Origin: Collinsella aerofaciens
GTDB lineage: Bacteria; Actinomycetota; Coriobacteriia; Coriobacteriales; Coriobacteriaceae
DNA length: 64,000 bases
NCBI RefSeq assembly: GCF_015561195.1
Contig: NZ_JADMSU010000002.1
Span: 235,259 to 299,258 of the forward strand
Direction of reading: 5' to 3'
The translations under genes and the position numbers were made by a program. Position 1 is the first letter of the stretch. Each line of letters begins with the position of its first letter. This document shows, in pieces, positions 1-8,745 of the stretch. The notes beneath the pieces are model-generated. The model was not told the origin of the DNA, searched no databases, and worked only from the letters and a program-made list of their open reading frames with translations.

Positions 1-1110
1 ACGTGCCTGCACATCTCGTTCGCCTTCATCCTCGTGCTGTTCCCCGGCGAGCGCGTCATATTCCTGCGCAAGACCGACGACGACGTGGCGGAGGTCATGA
101 CGGCCACGGCCAACGTTCTTCAATCGGAGTGGTTCCAGGCCCTCGGGCGCATGCTCTACGGCACCGACCTCGTGATAACCAAGGCCACGCAGTCCTCGGT
201 GTCGACGAACCTCAAACAGGGCGTGTCGGGCGCTCCCCAGTTGCTGGGGCTTGGCTGCGGCGGCTCTCTCACGGGCAAGCACGCCGACAAGGTGTTCACC
301 GACGACATCGTGAACGTGAAGGACAGGGTGTCCGCAGCCGAGCGCGAGCGCATCAAGCTGCTGTACATGGAGCTTCAGAACATCCGCAACCGAGGCGGGC
401 GCATCTTCAACACGGGCACGCCGTGGCACAAGGACGACGCCTTCCAGCTGATGCCCAACATCCGCCGATGGAGCTGCTTCGAGACGGGACTCATGAGCCG
501 CGAGGACATAGAGCGCGTGCGCGCCAGCATGTCGCCTTCGCTTTTCGCTGCCAACTACGAGCTGAAGCACATCGCCGACGAGGACGCCATGTTCACCAAC
601 GCGCAGTTCTTCAAGGAGCCGCAGCTTTTGGCGGACGGTATAGGCCACATAGACGCGAGCTACGGCGGCGCTGACTACACGGCCTTCACCTGCGTTAGGG
701 AGAAGGGCGGCATCTGGTACGCGCACATCCGCATGTGGCATAGGCACGTAGACGACTGCCTCGACGAGATCCTGAAGGAGTGCAAGGCCCTGCGCATCGG
801 CACCGTCTTCTGCGAGTCGAACGCCGACAAGGGCTATCTGCGCAAGTCCATCATCCGCAGGGGGCACCCGTGCTGCTCCTACCAGGAGGCGGAGAACAAG
901 TACATCAAGATAAGCACGCACCTGCGCAGCCAGTGGGCCAACGTGAGATTCCTCGACTGCGACCAGTACCCGCTCGACGCGGACGCATTGAACCAGGTGC
1001 TCGACTACAGCGAGAACGCAGCGCACGACGACATGCCGGATTCGCTCGCAAGCGCGATAAGGCAGTGGCAGAGCAAGCCGGGCGTGAAGTTCTTCAAGGG
1101 AGGCATATAA
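1..1110 (+). CDS. Phage terminase large subunit (5' end outside window)
   Basis: The frame is open from base 1, so the N-terminal part, including any Walker A motif, lies upstream. What remains looks like a terminase large subunit, the motor and nuclease that packages phage DNA. A Walker B-like VFTDDI stretch lies near codon 100, followed by a nuclease-like region with HIDASYGGADYTAF and a C-terminal HDDMPDSLASAI motif that would supply metal-binding acidic residues. The stop is followed at once by the portal gene, the usual late-gene order of siphoviruses. Identity rests on these motifs plus context. Confidence 0.85.
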   Translation, partial: TCLHISFAFILVLFPGERVIFLRKTDDDVAEVMTATANVLQSEWFQALGRMLYGTDLVITKATQSSVSTNLKQGVSGAPQLLGLGCGGSLTGKHADKVFTDDIVNVKDRVSAAERERIKLLYMELQNIRNRGGRIFNTGTPWHKDDAFQLMPNIRRWSCFETGLMSREDIERVRASMSPSLFAANYELKHIADEDAMFTNAQFFKEPQLLADGIGHIDASYGGADYTAFTCVREKGGIWYAHIRMWHRHVDDCLDEILKECKALRIGTVFCESNADKGYLRKSIIRRGHPCCSYQEAENKYIKISTHLRSQWANVRFLDCDQYPLDADALNQVLDYSENAAHDDMPDSLASAIRQWQSKPGVKFFKGGI

Positions 1111-2562
1111 GTGGCGCACGAGTTCCATTCCTTCTACTACGACCAGATGCAGCGCGAGCCTGAGACCGAGGACTTCCGCGTGCCCGCCGGCACCGAGATG
1201 ACGCCCGAGCTGCTTCAGAGGCTCATCGACGAGTTCGAGCAGGCCCACAAGCCGCGCTACGAGTACCTGGACGCGGCCTACAGGGGCCATTACGCCATCT
1301 TCGACCGCGCCTGGCGCAGGAAGCCCGACTACAAGCCCGACAACCGCATGGCTGCGGACTTCGCATACACCATCACGCAGACCTTCGAGGGCTACTTCAT
1401 CGGCGTGCCCATGACGCTTTCCGTGCGAAACGCCGAGGGGATGCCCGATTCGCGGAAAAGCGCCGTGGAGGCGTTCATCGCCGAGTTCACGGCGAGAAAC
1501 CTTCAGGAGGACGTGGACGCAGAGCTTTCGAAGATGGCCTCGAAGTTCGGCCATGCCTACGAGATGCTTTACCAAGACGAGGACGGCATGCCGCGCTCAA
1601 TCGCGGTAGCGCCGCTGACCGCCTTCATGGTGTACGACGACTCCGTGCTGAAGCGCCCGCTGTTCTTTGTGCGCTGGTTCTACGGCGACGACGGGGCCAT
1701 CAAGGGCAGCTGGTCGGATGCCGCGCAGGTGGTCGATTTCGCCCGCACAAACGATGGCTTCGCCTTCGGCGAGCCTAGCGCGCATGCGTTCGGAAGCGTG
1801 CCCGCGGTCGATTTCCGCCAGAATACCGAGGGGCGCGGCCTCTACGAGGGCGTGCTGTCGCTCATCGAGCAGTACAACGCCGTGCTGTCCGAGAAGGCCA
1901 ACGACGTCGAGTACTTCAGCGATTGCTACATGGTGGTCAAGGGCAAGGAGCTTGACGAGTCCGAGATAGAGAATATCCGCGAGAACAAGATCATCAACCT
2001 GTTCGGCGAATCGACCGAGGGCCTCGACGTGATGTTCCTCGTGAAGCCGAACGCCGACGGCGTGCAGGAAAACCTCATCAACCGCCTGGAAACGCTCATC
2101 TACAAGACTGCCATGGTGCCCGACATCACCGACGACAACTTCGCCACGGCCTCCGGCATAGCGCTCAAGATGCGCATGATGCCCATGAGCAACCTGGCGC
2201 GAAACAAAGAGCTGAAGTTCAGGCGCGGCGTGCAGGAGCGCATGCGCCTTCTGACCGCCTACCCCAACGCCGATTTCGCGGGCGACGACTGGCAGGCCGT
2301 GGAAGTGACCATGCACCGCAACATGCCCGACGACCTGCAATCCGAGGCAAGCGTGGCCGGGCAGCTCTCTGGCATCGTGTCCGAGGAGACCCAGCTTTCC
2401 GTGCTCTCGTGCGTGAGCGACCCGAAGGCAGAGATGCAGCGCAAGCGCGACGAACAGGAAGAGAAGGCCGACGCCATAAGCGGCGGCATGCCCACCAATA
2501 GGACGGCTCAGGCCGATGACACCGAAGAGGAAGGAACCAACGATGAAGGTAGCGATCTATAG
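1111..2562 (+). CDS. Phage portal protein (SPP1 gp6-like)
   Basis: A 483-residue protein starting at GTG directly after the terminase stop. Its length, the N-terminal YRGHYAIF...DNRMAADFAYTITQ region and the position between terminase and MuF head protein fit the SPP1 gp6-type portal family, the dodecameric ring at the capsid vertex through which DNA enters and leaves. The C-terminal about 50 residues are strongly acidic and probably disordered. The next gene starts inside its 3' end, which suggests translational coupling. Confidence 0.85.
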   Translation: MAHEFHSFYYDQMQREPETEDFRVPAGTEMTPELLQRLIDEFEQAHKPRYEYLDAAYRGHYAIFDRAWRRKPDYKPDNRMAADFAYTITQTFEGYFIGVPMTLSVRNAEGMPDSRKSAVEAFIAEFTARNLQEDVDAELSKMASKFGHAYEMLYQDEDGMPRSIAVAPLTAFMVYDDSVLKRPLFFVRWFYGDDGAIKGSWSDAAQVVDFARTNDGFAFGEPSAHAFGSVPAVDFRQNTEGRGLYEGVLSLIEQYNAVLSEKANDVEYFSDCYMVVKGKELDESEIENIRENKIINLFGESTEGLDVMFLVKPNADGVQENLINRLETLIYKTAMVPDITDDNFATASGIALKMRMMPMSNLARNKELKFRRGVQERMRLLTAYPNADFAGDDWQAVEVTMHRNMPDDLQSEASVAGQLSGIVSEETQLSVLSCVSDPKAEMQRKRDEQEEKADAISGGMPTNRTAQADDTEEEGTNDEGSDL

Positions 2563-2986
2563 CCGAGGCAAGCGCCTTGCCATCCGCGAGCAGCCGAGCG
2601 CAGAGGCGCCAATTATCGGAACGATGGGCAGCGGTTGCGCCGCGCACGTCGAGGATGCCGCACCCGGCTGGCTTGAGCTGACCATGGGCGGCTACATCCG
2701 CGAAGACCTCGTGACGGTCGGCTCCCTGGTGGATACGACAACGTACGCAATCAAGGAGCAGCCGAGCGGTGCACCGCAGCCCGAGGCGGAACAGCAGCAG
2801 GAAGCGCCTGCGCAAGAGGCCGAACCCGAGCCTGCCGAAGAGCAGCCCGAGGCGGACGACAACGCCGGCCTGATGGCCATGAAGATCAACGAGCTGCGCG
2901 AGCTTGCCAAGGGAAGCGGCGTGGCCCTTCCGAAGAACGCCACCAAGGCGCAGATCATCGAGCTTCTTATGGGCAGCGATGAGTAA
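2543..2986 (+). CDS. Small phage head-region protein: SH3-like N-terminus, SAP/HeH-like C-terminus
   Basis: The ATG at 2543 has a good Shine-Dalgarno (GAGGAAGGA) and overlaps the portal stop by 20 bases. The 147-residue product has an SH3-like start (KVAIYSRGKRLAIREQPS), a Glu/Pro/Gln-rich linker at about residues 70-110, and a C-terminal helix-extension-helix motif of the SAP/HeH type (LRELAKGSGVALPKNATKAQ), often a nucleic-acid-binding fold. Its role is unknown. Position between portal and MuF genes suggests a structural or packaging accessory. It overlaps the next gene by 8 bases. Confidence 0.6.
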   Translation: MKVAIYSRGKRLAIREQPSAEAPIIGTMGSGCAAHVEDAAPGWLELTMGGYIREDLVTVGSLVDTTTYAIKEQPSGAPQPEAEQQQEAPAQEAEPEPAEEQPEADDNAGLMAMKINELRELAKGSGVALPKNATKAQIIELLMGSDE

Positions 2987-4505
2987 GCCTAGCGACGAGT
3001 ACTGGCGCGAGCGCCGAGACGAGTTCCTTGCGCAGCTTGAGAAGGACGAGTCCGCCTTGCGCAAGCGCCTTGAGAAGGTGTACGCCAGCGAGGCGGCCAA
3101 GCTCGACCGCCTCATAGCCGCCTACTACGCCCAGTACGGCGAGGACAAGGTGATCGAGTACCGCCGCCTGCTGCAATCCATCAGCGCGGAAGACCACACC
3201 CTGCTCATGGAGCGCATGGACGACTTTGCCAAGAAGTACCCGCAGTACGCCGACCTCATGCCCGTCCGCGAGTCCATCTACCGGCTGAACGAGCTTGAGG
3301 CCATCCAGCTTCAGATACGCATCCAGCAGTACGAGATAGGGGCCATCGAGCAGACAGAGCTTCAGCGCCACTTCTCCGAGCAGGCGCGCCGCGCGGCCAA
3401 CATGGCCGCCGAGGAGCTGGGCTTCGGCAAGGACTTCTACCGCTACGATTCCGAGGTGGTCAAGGCTACCGTCGGGGCCGCTTGGGCGGCTGGCGAGGAT
3501 TTCTCCGCCCGCATTTGGGCAAACCGCAAGAAGCTGGCGAGCTACCTAAACGACGACTTCTCGAAGCTCATAGCGCGCGGCGTCTCATACGATGAGATCT
3601 CGCGCGAGCTTCGGGCTAGGCTGAACCACAGCGGCACCCGCACGGCTATGCGCCTCGTGTACACCGAGGGCACGTACCTCTTCAACGAGGCGCAGGCACG
3701 CGTCCACGAGTCAGAGTTCGAGAGCTACGCCATCAGCTGCATACACGACGGCAAGGCCTGCGAGGTCTGCCGCGAGCTTGAGGCCTACCAGAAGCAGCAT
3801 CCGGCCAAGCTGTCGGAGCGCATGCCGGGAACGAACTTCCCGCCCATGCACCCGTGGTGCCGCTGCTCGTATACCCTTGAGGTGGCCGACTGGGACAAGT
3901 GGATAGACGAGTACGTGCAGAAGCGCGGAGGCGATTCGGGCACCCAAGCAACGCGTTTGCGCTCCGACGCCATGGTGCGCGAGCCTGAAACCACGTCGTT
4001 CCTGCAATCGCTTCAGCGCGTAGGCTCGACGCTCGCGGGGCTTGATTTCAGGCTCAAGGGCCAGCAGTCGCTCGCGCGCAAGATTCGCACCGACTCGCAC
4101 GACAAGACCATGAGCGAGCAGGAAGCAGCCGATTCCATCCACGACGTGCTGCGGTATACCTATCAGCTTCAAACGGCCAGCTTCGCCGACGAGTTCGCCC
4201 GCATCCGCGTCGAGCTTGAGAAGGCGGGCTATACTTTGGTCAAGGTCAAGAACACGCTGCAGAGCACGGGCGTAACGTACCGCGGCGTCAACTGCCAGTT
4301 CGAGACGCCCGACGGCTTCAAGTTCGAGCTGCAGTTCCACACGCCCGAGTCGCTTGCCCTGAAGGAGAACGAGCTTCACAAGCTCTACGAGGAGCAGCGG
4401 CTTCCCGAGACCGACCCGAAACGGCGCGCCGAGCTTGTGCGCCGCATGATAGAGCTGTCCGACGGGCTTTCAACCCCGCCAAACATCGAGGAGGTGCGCA
4501 AATGA
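2979..4505 (+). CDS. MuF/SPP1 gp7-type minor head protein fused to a C-terminal toxin-like domain
   Basis: A 508-residue protein; the ATG at 2979 overlaps the previous gene. Residues about 1-320 resemble MuF/gp7 head-morphogenesis proteins, ending in the typical Cys/His region (CIHDGKACEVCRELEAY, then PMHPWCRCSYTLEV). Residues about 350-508 are an extra domain with YRGVN followed by FELQFHTPES, a pattern resembling by eye the Y-x-S-[IL]-[HN] ... E-[IL]-Q-[IF]-[RH]-T core of RelA/SpoT-like nucleotidyltransferases. MuF proteins of temperate phages are known carriers of polymorphic toxin domains. The small gene overlapping the stop would then be an immunity candidate. The MuF call is firm; the toxin call is inference. 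Confidence 0.75.
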   Translation: MSKPSDEYWRERRDEFLAQLEKDESALRKRLEKVYASEAAKLDRLIAAYYAQYGEDKVIEYRRLLQSISAEDHTLLMERMDDFAKKYPQYADLMPVRESIYRLNELEAIQLQIRIQQYEIGAIEQTELQRHFSEQARRAANMAAEELGFGKDFYRYDSEVVKATVGAAWAAGEDFSARIWANRKKLASYLNDDFSKLIARGVSYDEISRELRARLNHSGTRTAMRLVYTEGTYLFNEAQARVHESEFESYAISCIHDGKACEVCRELEAYQKQHPAKLSERMPGTNFPPMHPWCRCSYTLEVADWDKWIDEYVQKRGGDSGTQATRLRSDAMVREPETTSFLQSLQRVGSTLAGLDFRLKGQQSLARKIRTDSHDKTMSEQEAADSIHDVLRYTYQLQTASFADEFARIRVELEKAGYTLVKVKNTLQSTGVTYRGVNCQFETPDGFKFELQFHTPESLALKENELHKLYEEQRLPETDPKRRAELVRRMIELSDGLSTPPNIEEVRK

Positions 4506-4711
4506 ACTACTACACCGACGATTCCGTGAAGCGCGTTTCGCGCATCGACCTTGAGGCGGGTACCGCAGAGACCTACAACTTCACGCTCAGGAGATGGCGC
4601 GACGACAACGACCTGTGGGCCGTGCTGGTAGGCGAGCTTTGGCTTGACGAGATAAGCCAAGAGCAGGCCGAGGCTATCATCCGCAAGCGCAACAAGGAAC
4701 TCCACCGCTAA
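4502..4711 (+). CDS. Small protein coupled to the MuF gene; candidate immunity protein
   Basis: A 69-residue protein whose ATG overlaps the MuF stop (ATGA). I do not recognise the family. It is mixed charged and hydrophobic, with an aromatic core (FTLRRWRDDNDLWAVLVGEL) and a helical C-terminus (ISQEQAEAIIRKRNKEL). Four-base overlap with a gene ending in a toxin-like domain, followed at once by a terminator, is the arrangement expected of an immunity gene. It could instead be a small phage protein without that role. Confidence 0.55.
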   Translation: MNYYTDDSVKRVSRIDLEAGTAETYNFTLRRWRDDNDLWAVLVGELWLDEISQEQAEAIIRKRNKELHR

Positions 4712-4745
4712 AACCTAACACCCTTCTCACCTCCACGGTAGAACG

Positions 4746-4773
4746 AAGCCCCCGACATGGGGGCTTTTCTTTT
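4746..4773 (+). terminator. Rho-independent terminator after the MuF/small-protein pair
   Basis: An 8-bp stem (AAGCCCCC / GGGGGCTT) with a 5-base loop and a T-rich tail. It splits the late operon between the MuF pair and the following thioredoxin-like gene, so downstream genes need read-through, antitermination or another promoter. Confidence 0.75.
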
Positions 4774-4789
4774 GCCGATTGGAGGAGAC

Positions 4790-5053
4790 GTGATCAGGGC
4801 CGAGTACATCACACGCCGGGGCTGCCCCGCGTGCGAAGCCTACAGGAAGGCGGTCATAGAGCCGCTTGCAGCCGAATACCCAGACCAGGTGCGCGAGCAC
4901 TGGGCATGGGACGGCCTTATGGAGCGGCTGAACAACTCCGAGCGCATAACGCGCATCCCCATGGTGGTGATAACCGACGAAGGCGCGGAGGTCATGCGTC
5001 TTGCCGATCTGCCGACGCTAGAACGCCTTGAAGACATCCTAGACCCCTCGTAG
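4790..5053 (+). CDS. Thioredoxin/glutaredoxin-like protein
   Basis: An 87-residue protein with a redox CPAC motif near the N-terminus (RRGCPACEAY), a later IPMVVITDE strand with the cis-proline expected of the thioredoxin fold, and about the length of a glutaredoxin. I chose GTG 4790 because GGAGGA lies just before it; an earlier in-frame ATG at 4757 falls inside the terminator hairpin. Some phages carry such proteins in head gene clusters; the substrate cannot be told from sequence. Confidence 0.65.
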   Translation: MIRAEYITRRGCPACEAYRKAVIEPLAAEYPDQVREHWAWDGLMERLNNSERITRIPMVVITDEGAEVMRLADLPTLERLEDILDPS

Positions 5054-5114
5054 CGGGCGAATCTCACGCACGCGGGACACTGGCTTGGTCAAAGACCGAC
5101 CGAGCGTTGAAGTC

Positions 5115-5164
5115 GCTAAAAGCCACGGCATCGGGCAGGCGTGGAACCCGCTAAAAGCTACGGC
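5115..5164 (+). repeat. Short direct repeat upstream of scaffold gene
   Basis: CGCTAAAAGCCACGGC at 5115 recurs as CGCTAAAAGCTACGGC at 5149 (15 of 16 identical) in the 159-base gap between the thioredoxin-like and scaffold genes. It may be a regulator or antiterminator site; no function is shown. Confidence 0.4.
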
Positions 5165-5212
5165 GAAACGTGCAGGCATGAGCCACGAGAAACCTTATGG
5201 AGGGTGCAAAAC

Positions 5213-5896
5213 ATGGCGAAAGACGGAAACCGACAGAAGTTCGCGGGCGTAGCGGGCGGCAACCTCACGCCTCCGCAGGGCGGCAGCGCCGACCCTGCAG
5301 GCGATGGCGCAGAAGGCAACGAGAGCAACGACCCCGACCCCGAGCCAAGCGGCGACGGCACCGACCCAGAGCCGAAGCCAGCAGGTAAGACCTACACCGA
5401 CGACGAGGTGAACGCCATCGTGCAGCAGAAGCTCGCGCGCGAGGGCAAGAAGCTCGAAAAGCGCATCCGCGAGGAGCTTGCGCAGCAGGCAGACGACAAG
5501 CGCTCCGAGGCCGAGAAGCTGGCGGGCATGAACGACCTGCAGCGCGCGCAGTACGAGCTGAAGAAGGCCCAGGGCGAGAAGGCCGAGCTTGAGCGCCGCA
5601 TCAACCTGGCCGAGCAGATGGGCGTCGCGCGCTCCGAGCTGAAGGCCGCAGGCATCGACCTCGGCGACGAGCTGTTGTCCATGTTCGTCACGGAGAAGGC
5701 CGACGACACCAACGCCGCGATCTCCAAGATCAAGGAGCTGTTCACCAAGGCGGTAAACGCCGCCGTGCAGGAGGCGCTGAAGCGCCAGCCCCCGAAAGAC
5801 GGCGCGGGCACCAAGCCCAGCCAGTCGTTCGCGTCGAAGTTCGCATCCGATTACAGCAACCGAATGAACGGAGGAAAGAAAGATGGCGCTCAATAA
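5213..5896 (+). CDS. Phage capsid scaffolding protein
   Basis: A 227-residue protein starting at ATG 5213 behind GGAGGG. It has a disordered Gly/Pro/Asp-rich N-terminus, a long charged coiled-coil centre (about residues 60-150, KLEKRIREELAQQADDKRSE onward) and a basic C-terminal tail, the normal build of the scaffold proteins that sit just before the capsid gene (DUF4355-like). It would shape the procapsid and then leave. It overlaps the next gene by 14 bases. Confidence 0.75.
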   Translation: MAKDGNRQKFAGVAGGNLTPPQGGSADPAGDGAEGNESNDPDPEPSGDGTDPEPKPAGKTYTDDEVNAIVQQKLAREGKKLEKRIREELAQQADDKRSEAEKLAGMNDLQRAQYELKKAQGEKAELERRINLAEQMGVARSELKAAGIDLGDELLSMFVTEKADDTNAAISKIKELFTKAVNAAVQEALKRQPPKDGAGTKPSQSFASKFASDYSNRMNGGKKDGAQ

Positions 5897-6197
5897 GGCG
5901 TTCACCTACGGCGAGTCCCAAAGCATCCTCGATTCCGAGGTGGGCATCGTCGCGAAGACCCGCACCGCCACGCAGGCCATGGCCAAGGAGGTCGATGGCC
6001 GCAAGCTCATCAAGGCGGGCGCACTCTTCACGGGCACGTCCGAGTTCGGCGTGTTCCTTGAGGACTACGACATGACCGACACCGACAAGTGCCCGGCTGC
6101 GGTCATCTTCCAGGGCCGACTCAAGGCCGACAAGGTATCCGCCGAGGCCAAGGCGAAGAAGGCAGACCTCGCCGCAGCAGGCCTCTACCTGGTTTAA
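5883..6197 (+). CDS. Small capsid-associated protein (decoration-like)
   Basis: A 104-residue protein with a strong ribosome site (GGAGGAAAG) inside the end of the scaffold gene. It lies directly before the major capsid gene, where lambda gpD-type or other head decoration/stabilising proteins are encoded. Sequence is not diagnostic: it has Gly/Thr-rich strands (GALFTGTSEFGVFLEDYD) and an alanine-rich C-terminus. Role assigned from position. Confidence 0.5.
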   Translation: MALNKAFTYGESQSILDSEVGIVAKTRTATQAMAKEVDGRKLIKAGALFTGTSEFGVFLEDYDMTDTDKCPAAVIFQGRLKADKVSAEAKAKKADLAAAGLYLV

Positions 6198-6215
6198 CGA
6201 AAGGAGCAGCGCAAC

Positions 6216-7298
6216 ATGCGTCTCATCTCTGAACTCATCACCGAGCGCGACATGCTCGACTTCTCGCAGGGCTTCAACGTCCAGCGCAGCTACACAGGCT
6301 CCCGCCTGTTCCCCGACCGCAAGACGCAGTACATCGAGGCCGAGTACACGCGCCTGGCCGAGAACGGCAACCTGCCCACCGTTGCCATGATCCACGGCTT
6401 CGACACCGAGGCACACATCGGTTCCCGCGTGCCGTTCGAGCGCGTCACCACCGAGTCCCTGCTCATCAAGGAGAAGATCAACCTCTCCGAGCGCCTGCGC
6501 CGCATCACTCGCGGCCTCGACATGCAGATGGACTCCGTGCGCCGCTACGTCTTCGATGACGTCGCCCGCACCGCCGAGTCCGTCGTCACGCGCGCCGAGA
6601 AGGCCAAAATTGAGGCCCTGACCACGGGCAAGATGATCATCGCCGAGAACAACGTGTCCATGGAAATCGACTTCGGCGTGCCCGAAGACCAGAAGGTCAC
6701 GGCCAAGTGGGCGGTTGCCGAAGCCGACATCCTTGGAGACATCGACGGTTGGGTGACCATCGCGCAGGGCAAGGGCCAGACCCCGACCGTGGCCGTCACC
6801 TCCAAGAAGGTGTTCTCCCTTATCCAGCGCAACGCCGCCGTGCAGAAGGCCATCTTCGGCGTCAACGGCGCGGGCATCCTGCCCAGCCTGGCGCAGGTGA
6901 ACAACCTGCTCGCGCAGCAGTTCAACGGCCTCACGCTGACCGTTGACGAGGAGCGCTACGGCATCATCGGGGCCAAGGGCGGCAGCGTGTCCCAGGGCCG
7001 CTTCTTCCCCGAGGACAAGTTCGTCATGTGCTCCGTGGGCTACGACGGCTCCGTGGGCACGGGCCTTTGGGGCGTCACCCCCGAGGAGCTTGAGCAGGGC
7101 GGCGCTTTCGACGAGAAGCGCCAGATGCAGTTCGTCACCTGCACCCGTTGGGACACCCCCGACCCCGTTGCCACGTGGACGAAGGCCTCCGGCGTGTTCA
7201 TCCCCGTGCTGCCCAACGTCTACGGACACATCATCGCGACCATCGACACCACCTCCACCCAGGCGCTCGAAGACGAGTCCAACCACGTGGAGGGCTAG
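6216..7298 (+). CDS. Major capsid protein (lambda gpE-like family)
   Basis: A 360-residue protein after GAAAGGAG. Length, the N-terminal pattern with aromatic and arginine residues (GFNVQRSYTGSRLFPDRKTQ), an R-rich helix (LSERLRRITRGLDMQMDSVRR), and location between scaffold/decoration and connector genes fit the phage major capsid protein E family with the HK97 fold. It would form the icosahedral shell. Confidence 0.85.
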   Translation: MRLISELITERDMLDFSQGFNVQRSYTGSRLFPDRKTQYIEAEYTRLAENGNLPTVAMIHGFDTEAHIGSRVPFERVTTESLLIKEKINLSERLRRITRGLDMQMDSVRRYVFDDVARTAESVVTRAEKAKIEALTTGKMIIAENNVSMEIDFGVPEDQKVTAKWAVAEADILGDIDGWVTIAQGKGQTPTVAVTSKKVFSLIQRNAAVQKAIFGVNGAGILPSLAQVNNLLAQQFNGLTLTVDEERYGIIGAKGGSVSQGRFFPEDKFVMCSVGYDGSVGTGLWGVTPEELEQGGAFDEKRQMQFVTCTRWDTPDPVATWTKASGVFIPVLPNVYGHIIATIDTTSTQALEDESNHVEG

Positions 7299-7300
7299 CC

Positions 7301-7645
7301 ATGGCCGCGCTCGTAGACCGCGTTAAGGCGCGATACCTGCCCGACGAGGCCGTGCCGGACGACTCGGCAATCGAGGAGATGATCCAGACGGTCACCGACC
7401 GTCTGCTCATCCGCCTCAAGGTCGAGAGACTTCCGCGCCTGGCCGAGTCAATCGCCGTCGATGCGGCGGTGAAGGCCCTGCGCCTGCGCGGCTACGAGGG
7501 CAGCACCTCCGAATCGGCGTCCGACGGCGGCAGCATGTCGAACTCGTTCATCGACGACGTGCTGTCCGCCTATTCCGACGACATCGAGGCCCTGCGCGAG
7601 GCGTGTCGCCCCAAAGGCATCAAGTTCATGGGAGCGCGCCGATGA
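7301..7645 (+). CDS. Head-tail connector (gp6-like)
   Basis: A 114-residue helical protein starting two bases after the capsid stop. The pattern of an N-terminal VKARYLPDEAVPDDSAIEEM helix, then helices rich in Leu/Arg and Ala, fits the HK97 gp6/SPP1 gp15 connector family that docks on the portal. The next gene overlaps its stop by four bases (ATGA). Confidence 0.65.
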   Translation: MAALVDRVKARYLPDEAVPDDSAIEEMIQTVTDRLLIRLKVERLPRLAESIAVDAAVKALRLRGYEGSTSESASDGGSMSNSFIDDVLSAYSDDIEALREACRPKGIKFMGARR

Positions 7646-7956
7646 AGTGGTGTAGGGCAAAGGCCTATAGACGCAAGCAGACGGGCATCGACGAGCTGCA
7701 CAACCCCATTTGCTCGACCGTCGAGGCGTTCGACTTCTTCGTGCGCTTCGGCCCGAGCCACAAGGTTCGCAGCGCCGAGGCGGGAAACGCCTTCGACAGC
7801 GTTTCCCGCGCCCTGCTCACCAAGCGCCCGGCAAGCGACTTCGCCGGCGTCTGCGGCGTCGAGGTCAAAGGGACTTCCTACGAGGTCGAGAACGTCATGG
7901 CCGACGGCGACGCAACCGTCGTGAGCGTCAAGAGGTGCAAGCCATGGGCCTCGTGA
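7642..7956 (+). CDS. Head closure / head-tail adaptor protein
   Basis: A 104-residue protein with coupled start (ATGA overlap). It is beta-rich, with basic N-terminus and a conserved-looking end (VENVMADGDATVVSVKRCKP). Position third after the capsid gene matches head-closure proteins such as SPP1 gp16 or HK97 gp9. The family is inferred mainly from order and size. It overlaps the next gene by 13 bases. Confidence 0.5.
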   Translation: MKWCRAKAYRRKQTGIDELHNPICSTVEAFDFFVRFGPSHKVRSAEAGNAFDSVSRALLTKRPASDFAGVCGVEVKGTSYEVENVMADGDATVVSVKRCKPWAS

Positions 7957-8309
7957 TACGCGACGTGAACGGTCTTGCCGGAAAGCTCAACCGCCTTTCG
8001 CACGTAAGGTTCGAGGCCGTGATCATGAAGAACATGGCCCAAATCTACAACCGTGGCAAAGCGGACGGCGGAACGCCCGTATCTACCGAGAAGACCAGGC
8101 CTGGTGGGCCACACGGCGAGCTGCGCATGTCGTTGGGGCAGTCCGGCGACACCGTCGGATACGCGAAGGACTACGCGCCTCACGTCGAGTACGGCCACCG
8201 CACGGTGAACGGCGGATACGTGGAGGGGCAGCGATTCCTGCAACGCAACGTCAAGGCGCAAGAGCCGATATTCAGACAAGACCTAATCGACCAGCTACGG
8301 AAGCTCTAG
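7944..8309 (+). CDS. HK97 gp10-like tail completion protein
   Basis: A 121-residue protein with the HK97 gp10 family features: an N-terminal helix, a TPVSTEKTRPGGPHGELRMS strand region, then YAPHVEYGHR...GGYVEGQRFLQ, where an aromatic Gly-His turn precedes the C-terminal helix. Such proteins join the tail tube to the head completion complex. It starts inside the end of the adaptor gene. Confidence 0.7.
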   Translation: MGLVIRDVNGLAGKLNRLSHVRFEAVIMKNMAQIYNRGKADGGTPVSTEKTRPGGPHGELRMSLGQSGDTVGYAKDYAPHVEYGHRTVNGGYVEGQRFLQRNVKAQEPIFRQDLIDQLRKL

Positions 8310-8319
8310 GGAGAGCGCG

Positions 8320-8733
8320 ATGATCCAACGATTAAGCCTCGCGGTGTTCCTCGGTTGCCTCATAGAGGCCATCGAGGCGGGTACCGGCACCAGCTGCTAC
8401 GACAGCCCAGAGAATCGTGATTCGCCGCTTTACAGCGTCGAGCTGCAATCGACGCAGCCTGAGAACACCAAAACCATGTACATCGACGCCATCACCGTTT
8501 GGGTGCACTGCATCAGCGAGCCAGTGCGCCCATACAGCAACGCCAAGGTGCTCGGCATGGTGCAGCGGCTCGAACAGGCGCTTGCTGACGGCTTCGAGCT
8601 TCCAGCGCCGTTCAGCCTCTACCGCACGACCTGCAACGGCGTGCAGACCGTAAAGAAAGACGAGACCGACGAGGGCCACGCCATCGCGGAGTTCACCTTC
8701 CGCGTTTGCTACGGCCTCCGCGTCAAGAACTAG
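8320..8733 (+). CDS. Tail terminator-like protein
   Basis: A 137-residue protein behind GGGAGAG. An N-terminal helix (LAVFLGCLIEAIEAG) followed by an antiparallel sheet, and its place just before the major tail protein, fit tail terminators of the SPP1 gp17/lambda gpU sort, which cap the tail tube and meet the head. Assignment is by order, size and secondary structure pattern. Confidence 0.55.
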   Translation: MIQRLSLAVFLGCLIEAIEAGTGTSCYDSPENRDSPLYSVELQSTQPENTKTMYIDAITVWVHCISEPVRPYSNAKVLGMVQRLEQALADGFELPAPFSLYRTTCNGVQTVKKDETDEGHAIAEFTFRVCYGLRVKN

Positions 8734-8745
8734 AAAGGAACCGAG

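Noticed and set aside
4757-4789. ATG 4757 as start of the thioredoxin-like gene
   Set aside because: It lies inside a terminator stem, while GTG 4790 has GGAGGA just upstream.
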